A stretch of DNA of 32,135 nt from Clostridiaceae bacterium (GTDB lineage: Bacteria; Bacillota; Clostridia; Oscillospirales; Butyricicoccaceae): positions 1 through 32,135 of the forward strand of contig JAEDEU010000007.1 of the NCBI GenBank assembly GCA_016293155.1, in the 5' to 3' direction. The position numbers and the translations under genes were made by a program. Of the stretch, positions 1-9,354 are shown one piece after another. How positions within the stretch are numbered: the stretch's first letter is position 1; each line of letters starts with the position of its first letter. The notes beneath the pieces were generated by a model. That model had not been told where the DNA came from and ran no database searches. It was given only the letters and a program-made list of their open reading frames with translations.

Positions 1-2
1 TT

Positions 3-926
3 GACATCGGCGCGGGTACCATTAAGTTCGGTTTGTTTACAGACAAGGGAACGCTGAAGGACCGCTGGGAGATCAAAACAAGAACACAGGATAGCGGTGC
101 ATACATTCTGGACGATATCGCGGACTCCATCAAGGAAAAAATCCGTCAGGAGGGTCTGATGTGGCAGCAGATTGTCGGCGTCGGTGTCGGTGTTCCGGGT
201 CCGGTTCGCCGCAACGGCATCGTGTTGCAGTGTGTTAACCTCGGCTGGAAGGACGTTGATGTTGTAAGTATTCTGAGCAATAAGCTCAAGCTACCGGTCA
301 AGGTGGCGAATGATGCCAATACCGCTGCACTGGGCGAGATGTGGCGCGGCGGCGCGCAGGGCTATAAGACGGTCGTTCTGATCGAGCTGGGTACTGCAAT
401 CGGCGGCGCAATTATTTGGAACGGTCAGATTGTCTATGGTCATAACGGCGCTGCGGGTGAGTTTGGTCACATGCCGCTGCTGCACGATGAGACCAAGCCG
501 TGTGCCTGCGGCAAGGTTGGCTGTCTGGAGCAGGGCGCTTCTGCGACCGGTGTGGCACGTTATGCAAAGCAGCTGCTGCGCGAAAATATGGACACGCCGT
601 CCGCGATGCGCAAGATTGTCCCGCTGACCTCCAAGGGTGTATTCGAATGCTATGCAAAGGGTGATGAGCTGGCGACGAAGGCTGTTGAGCGCTGCACCGA
701 TGCAGTCGGTCATGCGATGGCACACATCGGGTGCATCATTGATCCGCAGATTTTCCTGATCAGCGGCGGCATGGCAAATGCGGGTGATCTGCTGATCGAC
801 CGCATCCGCGAGGTGTATCAGCAGGAGGTCTACTCTGCGGCGAAGGATACAATCATCGCGCGCGCAAAGCTCGGTGACAACGCCGGCATTTATGGTGCGG
901 CACGCATGATGCTGATTGATATCTAA
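3..926 (+). CDS. ROK family sugar kinase (glucokinase-like), 5' end cut by window
   Basis: Probably phosphorylates glucose or a related hexose with ATP in the cytosol. The reading frame is open from base 3 and reads D-I-G-A-G-T-I-K-F-G-L-F, the ROK phosphate-binding region, so the true start is only a few codons upstream of the window; the TTG at 33 is not the start. Visible ROK marks are the catalytic-base segment V-A-N-D-A-N (about 295-315), the E-x-G-H motif (GEFGH, about 460) and the zinc-binding C-x-C-G-x-x-G-C-x-E signature (about 502-530). About 307 residues are present, close to the usual 300-320. The first glycine-rich loop is G-A-G-T where most ROK kinases have G-G-T. Substrate is not readable from sequence; glucokinase is the most likely call. 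A strong terminator follows the stop codon. Confidence 0.9.
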   Translation, partial: DIGAGTIKFGLFTDKGTLKDRWEIKTRTQDSGAYILDDIADSIKEKIRQEGLMWQQIVGVGVGVPGPVRRNGIVLQCVNLGWKDVDVVSILSNKLKLPVKVANDANTAALGEMWRGGAQGYKTVVLIELGTAIGGAIIWNGQIVYGHNGAAGEFGHMPLLHDETKPCACGKVGCLEQGASATGVARYAKQLLRENMDTPSAMRKIVPLTSKGVFECYAKGDELATKAVERCTDAVGHAMAHIGCIIDPQIFLISGGMANAGDLLIDRIREVYQQEVYSAAKDTIIARAKLGDNAGIYGAARMMLIDI

Positions 927-942
927 TTCGTACAATTACAGT

Positions 943-980
943 ACCGTGTATGCGTTTGCTGCGCATACACGGTGTTTTTT
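943..980 (+). terminator. Intrinsic terminator after the ROK kinase
   Basis: A perfect 12-bp stem (943-954 with 962-973, arms ACCGTGTATGCG and its complement), a 7-nt loop, then a G and six T, with more T-rich sequence behind it. Confidence 0.95.
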
Positions 981-1051
981 GCTGTTTTTTTCGAAAACAC
1001 TCCAAAAAAGCTGTGCAATATGCCTTAAAACGCCTAAAAATTAAAAAAACA

Positions 1052-1080
1052 TTTACAAATGACAGAAAATTTGATATGAT
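1052..1080 (+). promoter_or_regulatory. SigA-type promoter for putP
   Basis: TTTACA at 1052-1057, 17-bp spacer, TATGAT at 1075-1080. This leaves a leader of roughly 105 nt before the putP ATG. The leader has no riboswitch fold that I recognise. Confidence 0.7.
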
Positions 1081-1192
1081 AGGTGAGACATAATCGTGAA
1101 ATGGGACTGCTTTAGACAATGATGTCGTACCTGCGGCGCGCTGTCGGAAAGCGGTTTTTCATTTGCGAACAAACTAAAAAAGGAGAACTCAC

Positions 1193-2725
1193 ATGACTAC
1201 AGAAAAGATTTGCATCCTGATTGCAATCGTAGTTTATCTGCTGGGTGTTCTGGGCATCGGTATCTGGTGCGCAAAGCGGAGCAATACAGTAGACGATTTC
1301 TATCTGGGTGGCAGAAAACTGGGTCCGCTGGTTACGGCAATGAGTGCCGAGGCCTCGGACATGAGCGGATGGCTGCTGATGGGTCTGCCGGGCGTTGCCT
1401 ATCTCACCGGCGTGGCAGATGCAGCATGGACCGCAATCGGACTGGCAATCGGTACCTATGTCAACTGGCTGATTGTTGCAAAGCGCATTCGTCGTTATAC
1501 CCACGTCGCGGGCAATTCCATTACGCTTCCGGATTTCTTTTCCAGACGCTTCCACGATGATAAAAACGTTCTGATGTGCATTGCGGCAGTGATTATCATT
1601 GTATTCTTTATTCCGTACACCGCTTCCGGGTTTGCAGCCTGCGGCAAGCTGTTCAGCAGTCTGTTCGGAATTCATTATGTTACCGCAATGGTAATCTGTG
1701 CGATCGTTATCCTGGGCTACACCACGCTGGGCGGATTTCTTGCTGCAAGCACCACGGACTTTATCCAGAGCATTGTCATGTCGATTGCGCTGCTGATTGT
1801 TCTTGGCTTCAGTGTGGGCATGGCAGGCGGCATGGACGCGGTCATGGAAAATGCAAGAGAGATCCCGGGCTATCTGGGTCTGACCAGCATCCATGTTCCG
1901 GAGACTAACTCTGCTGCACCGTATGGCGCGCTGAATATTGCATCCATGCTGGCATGGGGACTGGGCTACTTTGGTATGCCGCATGTCCTGCTGCGCTTTA
2001 TGGCGATTGACGATGCCAAGAAGCTGTCGCTGTCCCGCCGCGTTGCAACCGTCTGGGTTGTGATCTCTCTGGCAGTTGCCGTTATGATCGGTATTATCGG
2101 CAACGGCATGAGCAAGGCCGGCGTCATTGAGACTCTGTCCGATCCGGAGACCATTATTGTACGCATTTCCGACCTGCTCAGCCGATTTGGTGTTGTGCCG
2201 GCGCTGATTGCAGGCGTCATTCTCGCGGGTATTCTGGCTTCCACCATGTCCACCGCGGATTCCCAGCTGCTGGCAGCAGCTTCTGCGGTATCCCACAATA
2301 TGTTCCGCGGCGTATTCCGTATGGAGCTGAGTGAAAAGGCTGCGATGCTGGTTGCCCGTATTTCGGTTATCGTCATTGCCGTCATCGGTGTATTCATTGC
2401 AAGAGACCCGAACAGCTCGGTATTCGGCATCGTATCGTTTGCATGGGCAGGCTTCGGCGCTTCCTTCGGCCCGGTTGTTCTGTTCGCTCTGTTCTGGAAG
2501 CGCACGAATATGTACGGCGCGCTGGCAGGCATGGTCGCAGGCGGCGTGATGGTATTTGTCTGGAAATACCTGATTGCTCCGATGGGCGGCGCATGGGGTA
2601 TCTATGAGCTGCTCCCGGCGTTCCTCGTAGCATGTGCTGCGATTGTGATTGTATCCCTGATTACTCCGGCTCCGTCCAAGGAGATCTGCGAGGAGTTCGA
2701 TCTGGTCAAGAACATGAAGGACTAA
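1193..2725 (+). CDS. putP: Sodium/proline symporter PutP
   Basis: Sodium:solute symporter family (SSF) protein that imports L-proline with Na+ across the cytoplasmic membrane. The 510-residue length matches PutP (about 500). The chain is mostly hydrophobic helices, consistent with 13 transmembrane segments. The conserved A-E-A-S-D-M-S-G-W-L-L-M-G-L-P-G stretch (around residues 50-67), which contributes to Na+ and substrate binding in SSF members, is intact, as is the G-x-L-A-S-T-M-S-T-A-D-S-Q-L segment in the second half (around residues 345-362), typical of proline transporters. Start ATG at 1193 follows AGGAG at about 1182-1186. It is a single-gene unit with its own promoter and terminator. 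Proline could serve as osmolyte or nutrient; no putA is visible nearby. Confidence 0.93.
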   Translation: MTTEKICILIAIVVYLLGVLGIGIWCAKRSNTVDDFYLGGRKLGPLVTAMSAEASDMSGWLLMGLPGVAYLTGVADAAWTAIGLAIGTYVNWLIVAKRIRRYTHVAGNSITLPDFFSRRFHDDKNVLMCIAAVIIIVFFIPYTASGFAACGKLFSSLFGIHYVTAMVICAIVILGYTTLGGFLAASTTDFIQSIVMSIALLIVLGFSVGMAGGMDAVMENAREIPGYLGLTSIHVPETNSAAPYGALNIASMLAWGLGYFGMPHVLLRFMAIDDAKKLSLSRRVATVWVVISLAVAVMIGIIGNGMSKAGVIETLSDPETIIVRISDLLSRFGVVPALIAGVILAGILASTMSTADSQLLAAASAVSHNMFRGVFRMELSEKAAMLVARISVIVIAVIGVFIARDPNSSVFGIVSFAWAGFGASFGPVVLFALFWKRTNMYGALAGMVAGGVMVFVWKYLIAPMGGAWGIYELLPAFLVACAAIVIVSLITPAPSKEICEEFDLVKNMKD

Positions 2726-2740
2726 GCATCCAAAAAATCA

Positions 2741-2773
2741 AACGACGCAGTTTTATCGCTGCGTCGTTTTTTT
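2741..2773. terminator. Bidirectional terminator between putP and cls
   Basis: Ten-bp stem AACGACGCAG (2741-2750) with its complement (2759-2768), followed by a T run on the plus side and preceded by an A run (2732-2737) that gives a T run on the minus side. It can serve both convergent genes. Confidence 0.9.
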
Positions 2774-2776
2774 GTG

Positions 2777-4300
2777 TTATAAAATGGGTGCCAGCGCGCG
2801 GAGCACGGATGCGCCGATGGAGGTGAGCCATGAAACATTTTTACAAAAATCTTCCTCTACAATGCGGCTCTTGCTGATGCAGTCCAGAATGTCCTCACGC
2901 ACCTTGTCTACGATGGAGGAACGATAGAATGCACAGGCGCATTCGAAGTGCAGATAAAAGCTGCGGAAGTCCATGTTGATCGTGCCGACGATTGCCGTAT
3001 CGTTGTCCGAGACGATCATCTTTGCATGAATGAATCCCGGCGCGTATTCATAGATTTTAACACCGGATTCGATCAGCTGTGCATAATACGAGCGCGTGAC
3101 CGCATAGACCATCTTTTTATCCGGAATGCCCGGTGTCACAATGCGCACATCCACGCCGGACTGCGCGGCGGTGCAGAGCGCGGTAATCATCTCGTTGTCC
3201 AGCGTGAGGTACGGCGTGGTGATATAAACATACCGCGATGCGCTGTTGATGATGTGCATATACGCCGCCTCGCCGACATTGAACGCATCCAGCGGGGAAT
3301 CCGCAAAGGGCTGTACATAGCCGTCGCTTTCCACGGAAACCGTGGGCAGATAGTCCGCAAGCGGGGTCGGCTGCGAGCCGGTGGCAAAATCCCACAGCTG
3401 TAAAAACAGTGCGGTGAGGTTGGCAACGCCGTCGCCGGTCAGACGGAAGCCGGTATCCTTCCAGTGTCCGAAGCGCTCGCGGCGGTTGATGTATTCATCT
3501 GCAATGTTGATGCCGCCCATGTAGCCGGTGTTGCCGTCGATGATACACACCTTTCGGTGGTTGCGATAATTCAGATAGGTGTTCATCATGGGGATGAACC
3601 GGTTGAATGCGACGACCCGGATGCCGAGCGAGGTCAGATACCTGCGGTATCCGGGGGGCAGGGTGGAGATGCAGCCGACATCATCGTACATAATGCGGAC
3701 GTCCACGCCGGACTGTGCCTTTTCCGCGAGGATGGACAGGATTGCGTCCCACATTTCTCCGAGGTCTATGATGAAATACTCCATAAAGATGAAGCGCTCT
3801 GCTTTTTTCAGCTCAATGAGCATGGATTCAAACTGATATTCCCCCAATGGGAAATATTCGCAGGCGGTATTTTTCCAGACCGTCATGCCGGCGATTTTGT
3901 GCAGATAGGTTCCCATTCTGCGGTGGCGCGGGGAGCGGGTGCACAGCTCGCGCAGGGAGGACTGCTTTTTCTGCTCCAGCTGTTCGGAATCCAGCGGGCG
4001 GATTTTAACCAGTCGCGCGCGGTTGAACGGCGTATTTCCCCAAAAGATGTAAAACAATACGCCGAACGGCGGCAGCAGCAGGATCACAATGATCCATGGA
4101 ATTTTATAGGCCGGATTGTCGTTCTTCCGGATCAGCCAGATGATGACGCACAGGCTGATAAATTCCAGAAAATAATATAGAATAAACTGCCTGTGGCTGA
4201 GCCAGTACAAAAAGGTCAGCGTAAGCAGGAACTGTATCAGCAGCAGTGCAATTGAGATAGAACGGCGGTTGACCATAAATTTCCGGACTTTTCGTTTCAC
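2777..4300 (-). CDS. cls: Cardiolipin synthase (phospholipase D superfamily)
   Basis: Condenses two phosphatidylglycerol molecules into cardiolipin and glycerol at the membrane. The N-terminus has three hydrophobic segments (about residues 14-35, 38-58, 68-88; PLD_N region). Two HKD catalytic motifs follow: H248-x-K250-x4-D255 and H425-x-K427-x4-D432, the second trailed by G-T-I-N-M-D-F-R-S, the usual Cls context. I chose the GTG at 4300 because AGGAAAGGAG sits 7 bp upstream in the transcript; an in-frame ATG 8 codons further in (M9) is the alternative. This gives 507 residues, normal for Cls of Firmicutes (480-510). It is transcribed towards putP and shares its terminator. Substrate supply links to pgsA at 16501. 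Confidence 0.93.
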   Translation of the reverse strand: MKRKVRKFMVNRRSISIALLLIQFLLTLTFLYWLSHRQFILYYFLEFISLCVIIWLIRKNDNPAYKIPWIIVILLLPPFGVLFYIFWGNTPFNRARLVKIRPLDSEQLEQKKQSSLRELCTRSPRHRRMGTYLHKIAGMTVWKNTACEYFPLGEYQFESMLIELKKAERFIFMEYFIIDLGEMWDAILSILAEKAQSGVDVRIMYDDVGCISTLPPGYRRYLTSLGIRVVAFNRFIPMMNTYLNYRNHRKVCIIDGNTGYMGGINIADEYINRRERFGHWKDTGFRLTGDGVANLTALFLQLWDFATGSQPTPLADYLPTVSVESDGYVQPFADSPLDAFNVGEAAYMHIINSASRYVYITTPYLTLDNEMITALCTAAQSGVDVRIVTPGIPDKKMVYAVTRSYYAQLIESGVKIYEYAPGFIHAKMIVSDNDTAIVGTINMDFRSFYLHFECACAFYRSSIVDKVREDILDCISKSRIVEEDFCKNVSWLTSIGASVLRALAPIL

Positions 4301-4333
4301 GGAATCACTCCTTTCCTGAAACCGGATACTGTC

Positions 4334-4362
4334 ATGATAGTATGTTCCATGCAAAATGTCAA
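4334..4362 (-). promoter_or_regulatory. SigA-type promoter for cls
   Basis: Read on the minus strand: TTGACA (4362-4357), 17-bp spacer, TATCAT (4339-4334). The GTG start lies about 34 bp downstream of the -10. Confidence 0.75.
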
Positions 4363-4396
4363 ATACAAGAAAACTGTACAAACTCCACCAATCTCA

Positions 4397-4425
4397 TTGT
4401 AAAAAATGGAATGATGCGGTATAAT
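4397..4425 (+). promoter_or_regulatory. SigA-type promoter for the VOC-degV pair
   Basis: TTGTAA (4397-4402), 17-bp spacer, TATAAT (4420-4425). It is divergent from, and about 35 bp from, the cls promoter. Confidence 0.8.
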
Positions 4426-4468
4426 AAATACAATTACACGCATCGCGCACTGTCAGGAGGACTGTTAT

Positions 4469-4831
4469 ATGAAATTTTCGTTTGCACATAACAATTTGAA
4501 TGTGTATGATCTGGAAAAATCGCTCCATTTTTACAGCGAAGCGCTGGGACTCAAGGAGACAAGACGAATTAATGCAGAGGACGGCAGCTTTACGATTGTA
4601 TTTTTGTCGGATGATTCCACACCACATCTGCTGGAGCTGACCTGGCTGCGCGATATGGATCGAGCCTATAATCTGGGAGACAATGAGTTCCATCTGGCAC
4701 TCAGGGTGGATGATTTTGAGGCGGCGTATGCCAAGCACAAGGAGATGGGCTGCATCTGCTATGAAAATCCGTCGATGGGAATTTATTTTATTTCTGACCC
4801 GGACGGCTACTGGATCGAGATCATTCCATAA
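4469..4831 (+). CDS. VOC / glyoxalase I-like protein
   Basis: Small vicinal-oxygen-chelate fold protein of 120 residues, the standard length of a two-module glyoxalase I-type subunit. Candidate metal ligands are H7 in the first strand, E56 (L-L-E-L), H75 (F-H-L-A-L-R-V) and E117 (the closing Y-W-I-E-I-I-P), matching the H/E/H/E layout of lactoylglutathione lyases. The phrase D-P-D-G-Y-W-I-E-I near the C-terminus is characteristic. It might detoxify methylglyoxal, but many VOC proteins of this size do other chemistry, so the substrate is open. Start ATG follows AGGAGG with 7-8 bp spacing. The next gene starts 20 bp later, so the two are probably co-transcribed. Confidence 0.85.
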   Translation: MKFSFAHNNLNVYDLEKSLHFYSEALGLKETRRINAEDGSFTIVFLSDDSTPHLLELTWLRDMDRAYNLGDNEFHLALRVDDFEAAYAKHKEMGCICYENPSMGIYFISDPDGYWIEIIP

Positions 4832-4851
4832 CAGCACTGGGAGGATACATT

Positions 4852-5739
4852 ATGAACGATTATGTGATCGTAACCGATTCCGTGGTGGATCTGGATTACT
4901 CGTACTATACGGAAAACAATCTGCGATATGTTCCGCTGAGTATTACCATGGACGGAATCGGCACGCAGGATGATGATTTTTATACGACGATTTCCGCGAA
5001 GCAGTTTTATCAGTATCTGCGTGAGGGACGCAATGTTACCACCTCGCAGGGTACGGTCGGATATTTTATGCGTGTGTTCGGCGAGATTCTGGAAAGCGGA
5101 AAGGATATCGTATATCTGGGCTTTTCGTCCGGACTGAGCGGAAGCTATAATTCCGGCTGTATGGCTCGGGACGAGCTGGCAGAGCAGTATCCTGACCGTA
5201 ACATTTACTGTGTGGATACCAAGGCGGCGGCAGGCGGCTATACCATGCTGGTCTGCCGCGCGGTAGAACGCAAAAAACAGGGCGATTCCGCGCAGGAGCT
5301 GGCAGAGTGGGCAGAGAAAACATCGCCGCATATGATCCACTGGGTCACGGTGGACAGCCTGTTCCATCTGATGCGCGGCGGACGCGTTTCCAAAACCTCT
5401 GCCGTGGTCGGTTCACTGGTCGGCATCAAGCCGGTGATCTGCGTCACCGAATCCGGCAGGCTCAAGCCGGTGCACAAGGTGCGCGGACGCAAACAGTCCA
5501 TTGCCTATCTGGCCAAAATGGCAAAGGAGCAGATGGTGGCGAGTGAGTTTGACAGGCTCTTCATCAGCCATGGCGACTGTCTGGAGGATGCGGAATATCT
5601 CCGCTCGCTGCTGGTGCAGGAGCTGGGCATCCCGGAGGAGAAGGTCGAAATCCATATGCTGGATATGGTCATCGGCGCGCATACCGGTCCGGGTGTCGTC
5701 ACGGTGTTCTTCTACGGCGAGAAACGCACAGAGGACTGA
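4852..5739 (+). CDS. DegV family fatty-acid-binding protein
   Basis: DegV (FakB-like) proteins bind a fatty acid and, with the kinase FakA, present it for phosphorylation in Gram-positive lipid synthesis. The 295-residue length fits (280-300). Family marks: N-terminal V-T-D-S-V-V-D-L (residues 7-14), the T64-S65-Q66 element, and the S-S-G-L-S-G-S-Y fatty-acid headgroup loop (residues 92-99). The R-G-G-R-V-S-K segment near residue 175 and the closing H-T-G-P-G-V are also typical. No FakA/DAK gene is in the window, so the partner must be elsewhere. Start ATG has GGGAGG upstream. A terminator follows at once. Confidence 0.92.
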   Translation: MNDYVIVTDSVVDLDYSYYTENNLRYVPLSITMDGIGTQDDDFYTTISAKQFYQYLREGRNVTTSQGTVGYFMRVFGEILESGKDIVYLGFSSGLSGSYNSGCMARDELAEQYPDRNIYCVDTKAAAGGYTMLVCRAVERKKQGDSAQELAEWAEKTSPHMIHWVTVDSLFHLMRGGRVSKTSAVVGSLVGIKPVICVTESGRLKPVHKVRGRKQSIAYLAKMAKEQMVASEFDRLFISHGDCLEDAEYLRSLLVQELGIPEEKVEIHMLDMVIGAHTGPGVVTVFFYGEKRTED

Positions 5740-5753
5740 TAAAAGAAAAAAGA

Positions 5754-5800
5754 AACGGATTGCTTTTGCCCGCCCGCGGTGTGCAGCGATCCGTTTTTTT
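5754..5800 (+). terminator. Intrinsic terminator after degV
   Basis: Ten-bp stem AACGGATTGC (5754-5763) with GCGATCCGTT (5786-5795, one G-T pair), 22-nt loop, then a T run to 5800. Confidence 0.85.
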
Positions 5801-6160
5801 ATCGGTTTGGCAGAGCGAAATGCATCCGGACAGAAGGAAAACTTGCAGAAAATGTTTTGGTTACAGAAAATAAATTTTGCGGACGGGCAGCAAAAAACTG
5901 CTCAAACTGCATGAAATGAATACGCGACCTGCATATTGTGTGTGAGGATGGTGGTAAAATGGTGCTTTTATATACTGCTTTTGTGGTATTTTAGAAGGAA
6001 AACGGAGCGGATGCTTTGAATTATTTTGTGCGTAATCCGAATGACAAGCATGATTTCGTGCAAAAAACGGGCGAAAAAACAGGAATTGTAGAAAATTTCT
6101 GTATAAAAATAGACGTCTAATAAAAAAGTGGAAATTTTTTTGTTTTTTTGCAATTTATAC
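5801..6160 (+). other. Long intergenic stretch without a convincing gene
   Basis: About 360 bp, more A/T-rich than its surroundings, between the degV terminator and the gdhA promoter. It holds homopolymer runs (T tracts at about 6135-6149), a small GCAG/CTGC hairpin near 5888, and a possible 34-codon frame from TTG 6016 to 6120 that I do not trust. I see no tRNA or riboswitch fold that I know. Confidence 0.5.
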
Positions 6161-6189
6161 TTTTCAAACTGGCATTTTTGTGGTATGAT
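6161..6189 (+). promoter_or_regulatory. Extended -10 promoter for gdhA
   Basis: TATGAT at 6184-6189 with an upstream TG (6181-6182, TGGTATGAT), 17 bp from a weak TTTTCA at 6161-6166. The leader to the gdhA ATG is about 40 nt. Confidence 0.65.
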
Positions 6190-6204
6190 GCTATACGAAG
6201 ATGA

Positions 6205-7581
<1,377 letters not shown>

Positions 7582-7613
7582 GACAGCACCTCCATTTCTT
7601 CCATAACAATACG

Positions 7614-7649
7614 CATCCCCGACAGAGAATCTCTGCCGGGGATGTTTTT
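7614..7649 (+). terminator. Intrinsic terminator after gdhA
   Basis: Near-perfect inverted repeat: 7614-7628 against 7630-7644, with the outer 8 bp CATCCCCG/CGGGGATG perfect, one mismatch inside, then TTTTT. Confidence 0.9.
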
Positions 7650-7692
7650 CTGCTCCGAGGATTTTTATCTCTTTTGATGTGATGATGAAATC

Positions 7693-7741
7693 AAAAAAAG
7701 AACTGCTGGTTCCATGTACCTGACATCAAACCAGCAGTTCT
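7693..7741 (-). terminator. Terminator of the tRNA-Leu unit
   Basis: On the minus strand a perfect 13-bp stem (AGAACTGCTGGTT at 7729-7741 and 7699-7711 as inverted arms) is followed by a run of seven T (A run at 7693-7699 on plus). It lies 4 bp beyond the tRNA 3' end. Confidence 0.92.
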
Positions 7742-7745
7742 GCTT

Positions 7746-7828
7746 TGGTGCGGATAACAGGACTTGAACCTGCACGGTTGCCCGCTGGAACCTAAATCCA
7801 GTGCGTCTGCCAATTCCGCCATATCCGC
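7746..7828 (-). tRNA. tRNA-Leu (anticodon UAG)
   Basis: Minus-strand cloverleaf of 83 nt including an encoded CCA. The acceptor stem GCGGATA pairs with TATCCGC, followed by discriminator A and CCA. The anticodon loop reads TTTAGGT with anticodon TAG between a CTGGA/TCCAG stem. A long variable arm (class II) and the GGTTCAAGTCC T-arm support leucine. Confidence 0.95.
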
Positions 7829-7838
7829 GAGTGTATTT

Positions 7839-7867
7839 ATGGTATCATATTGTGCAAAAGATGTCAA
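7839..7867 (-). promoter_or_regulatory. Promoter of tRNA-Leu
   Basis: Minus strand: TTGACA (7867-7862), 17-bp spacer, TACCAT (7844-7839), ending 10 bp before the mature tRNA 5' end. Confidence 0.75.
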
Positions 7868-7897
7868 GATTTCATCCGAAAAACCGTCATCTTCCTG

Positions 7898-7926
7898 TGT
7901 TCAAACCCGACGAAATATGATACAAT
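7898..7926 (+). promoter_or_regulatory. Probable promoter of the lipoprotein-TCS run
   Basis: TGTTCA (7898-7903), 17-bp spacer, TACAAT (7921-7926). The -35 is weak. It is back to back with the tRNA-Leu promoter, with 30 bp between the two -35 boxes. Confidence 0.55.
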
Positions 7927-7996
7927 AAGATTGATTTCTCGGCGCACGCCCGTTCGGCATTTTTTTGCACAGCGGGAGGATCGGAATGGAGGGCGT

Positions 7997-9310
7997 ATGA
8001 AACAGTGGAAAAAAGTCTGCGCGGCGGTATGCTGTGCGGGAATGCTGAGCGGCTGCTCGTTTATTTCCGTTGGAGATGAGCTGCTGCAGGTGCCAAAGCC
8101 GTCCGCGAGCTATTTGCAGCTTCAGAAGGAGCTGGACAAAAACCTATCGGATACAGTAACCTATACCGCCCCGCAGAGCGGACAATATCGAAATTCCGTT
8201 ATTTTTGAGGATATCGACGCAGACGGATCGGAGGAGAGCTTTGCCTTTCTGCGCGACAGCGTCAGCGGAAAAATCACCGTATATGCCTACCGCATGGTGG
8301 ATGAGCGCTATGAGCTGATCGGCAGCATCGACGGAAACGGCACGGCGTTGGATTCGGTTGCATTTCTGGATATGCCGGAGAGCGGCGGCAAGGGCATGAT
8401 CCTGACCTGGAAGCTGGTCGGTGAGGGGAGCAAGGGTCTGACAGTTTGTGCGCTGGATGACAACGGCGGACTGAAGGATGTGCTCAACGCCGAGTGCAGC
8501 GACTACACCGCCTGTGACCTCGATCAGGACGGCGGTGATGAGCTGTTCACGGTGCGTTACAGCATGACAGACCGCAATACGGCGCAGGTATATGATTATA
8601 ACGGCGAGAAGATGGAGATGATCTCGCAGATTGATGCCTCGCAGGATATCAAAACCGTTGCGAAAATGCGCAGCGGATACATTGACAGCGATACCGTGGG
8701 CGTGTTTGTGGATAATAAGTTTGACACCGATGTCGGAATGCAGACGGATATCTATATGCTGAACGACAGGTCACTGGTCAATCTGGCGATCAGCGACAAT
8801 ACATATCGCCCGATTGCGCTGTATTACAGTGAGGATGTCAATCGGGATGCGATTATCGAGGTGCCGATTGCGAAGGCGATGAAGGGCTATGAAATGGCGC
8901 AGCCTGCGGAAAAGCAGTGGATGCTGGACTGGTACCGGTACAGCCTGTCCAAGCCTGCGGAGCGCATCTGCACGACCTATCGAAGCTCGACCGAGATGTG
9001 GGAGATGACGCTCACGGATGCATGGCGGAAGTACGTTACGGTAAAAAATGTGAGCAGTGCGGAGACCGGCGTGAGCCAGACCGTGTTCTATGAGCACCGG
9101 GAGGACAGCGAGGATGTGCCGCTGCTGACCATTCTGGTTTATACGGGCTCCAACCATAAAACCGCTGCTGCATCAAGCGGCGTGGTCAAGCTTGGCTCAA
9201 CCGATACGGCAACCTATGCAGCACGGATTGAAAACAGCGATTTGAAGCTTTCGGTCACCGCGGAGCAGGTGAAAAAGATGTTCCGGATTCTGCTCAGCTC
9301 GTGGAACTGA
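7997..9310 (+). CDS. Lipoprotein with calcium-loop (FG-GAP/VCBS-like) repeats
   Basis: Unrecognised function; 437 residues. The ATG at 7997 follows GGAGGG and gives a clean lipoprotein signal: K-rich start, hydrophobic core, lipobox L17-S18-G19-C20, so the mature protein is probably tethered to the outer face of the membrane. The longer open frame from 7850 would bury the signal and is rejected. Two D-x-D-x-D-G loops are clear, D72-I-D-A-D-G-S-E-E and D174-L-D-Q-D-G-G-D-E, and a third decayed one sits at about 279-288 (E-D-V-N-R-D). Such loops bind calcium in beta-propeller (FG-GAP/integrin-like) repeats. It precedes a response regulator and histidine kinase by 44 bp, so it may act with that sensor, by inference only. 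Confidence 0.85.
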   Translation: MKQWKKVCAAVCCAGMLSGCSFISVGDELLQVPKPSASYLQLQKELDKNLSDTVTYTAPQSGQYRNSVIFEDIDADGSEESFAFLRDSVSGKITVYAYRMVDERYELIGSIDGNGTALDSVAFLDMPESGGKGMILTWKLVGEGSKGLTVCALDDNGGLKDVLNAECSDYTACDLDQDGGDELFTVRYSMTDRNTAQVYDYNGEKMEMISQIDASQDIKTVAKMRSGYIDSDTVGVFVDNKFDTDVGMQTDIYMLNDRSLVNLAISDNTYRPIALYYSEDVNRDAIIEVPIAKAMKGYEMAQPAEKQWMLDWYRYSLSKPAERICTTYRSSTEMWEMTLTDAWRKYVTVKNVSSAETGVSQTVFYEHREDSEDVPLLTILVYTGSNHKTAAASSGVVKLGSTDTATYAARIENSDLKLSVTAEQVKKMFRILLSSWN

Positions 9311-9354
9311 CGGAACGATACACAGACGTTAGGATATAAAGGAGAATCGAGATT

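Noticed and set aside
1081-1192. Riboswitch in the putP leader
   Set aside because: Some GC-rich pairing around 1130-1155, but no terminator/antiterminator pair or known aptamer consensus.
1112-2296. 394-codon minus-strand frame opposite putP
   Set aside because: Antisense shadow with biased composition and no initiation signals.
6016-6120. Possible 34-residue gene from TTG in the gdhA upstream region
   Set aside because: GGAG at 6004-6007 is suitably placed, but the start is TTG, the frame is short and A/T-rich, and the peptide has no recognisable feature.
7850-7996. Longer N-terminus for the lipoprotein (extra 49 residues)
   Set aside because: It overlaps the promoter and tRNA promoter region, and would place a lipoprotein signal in the interior; ATG 7997 has the RBS.
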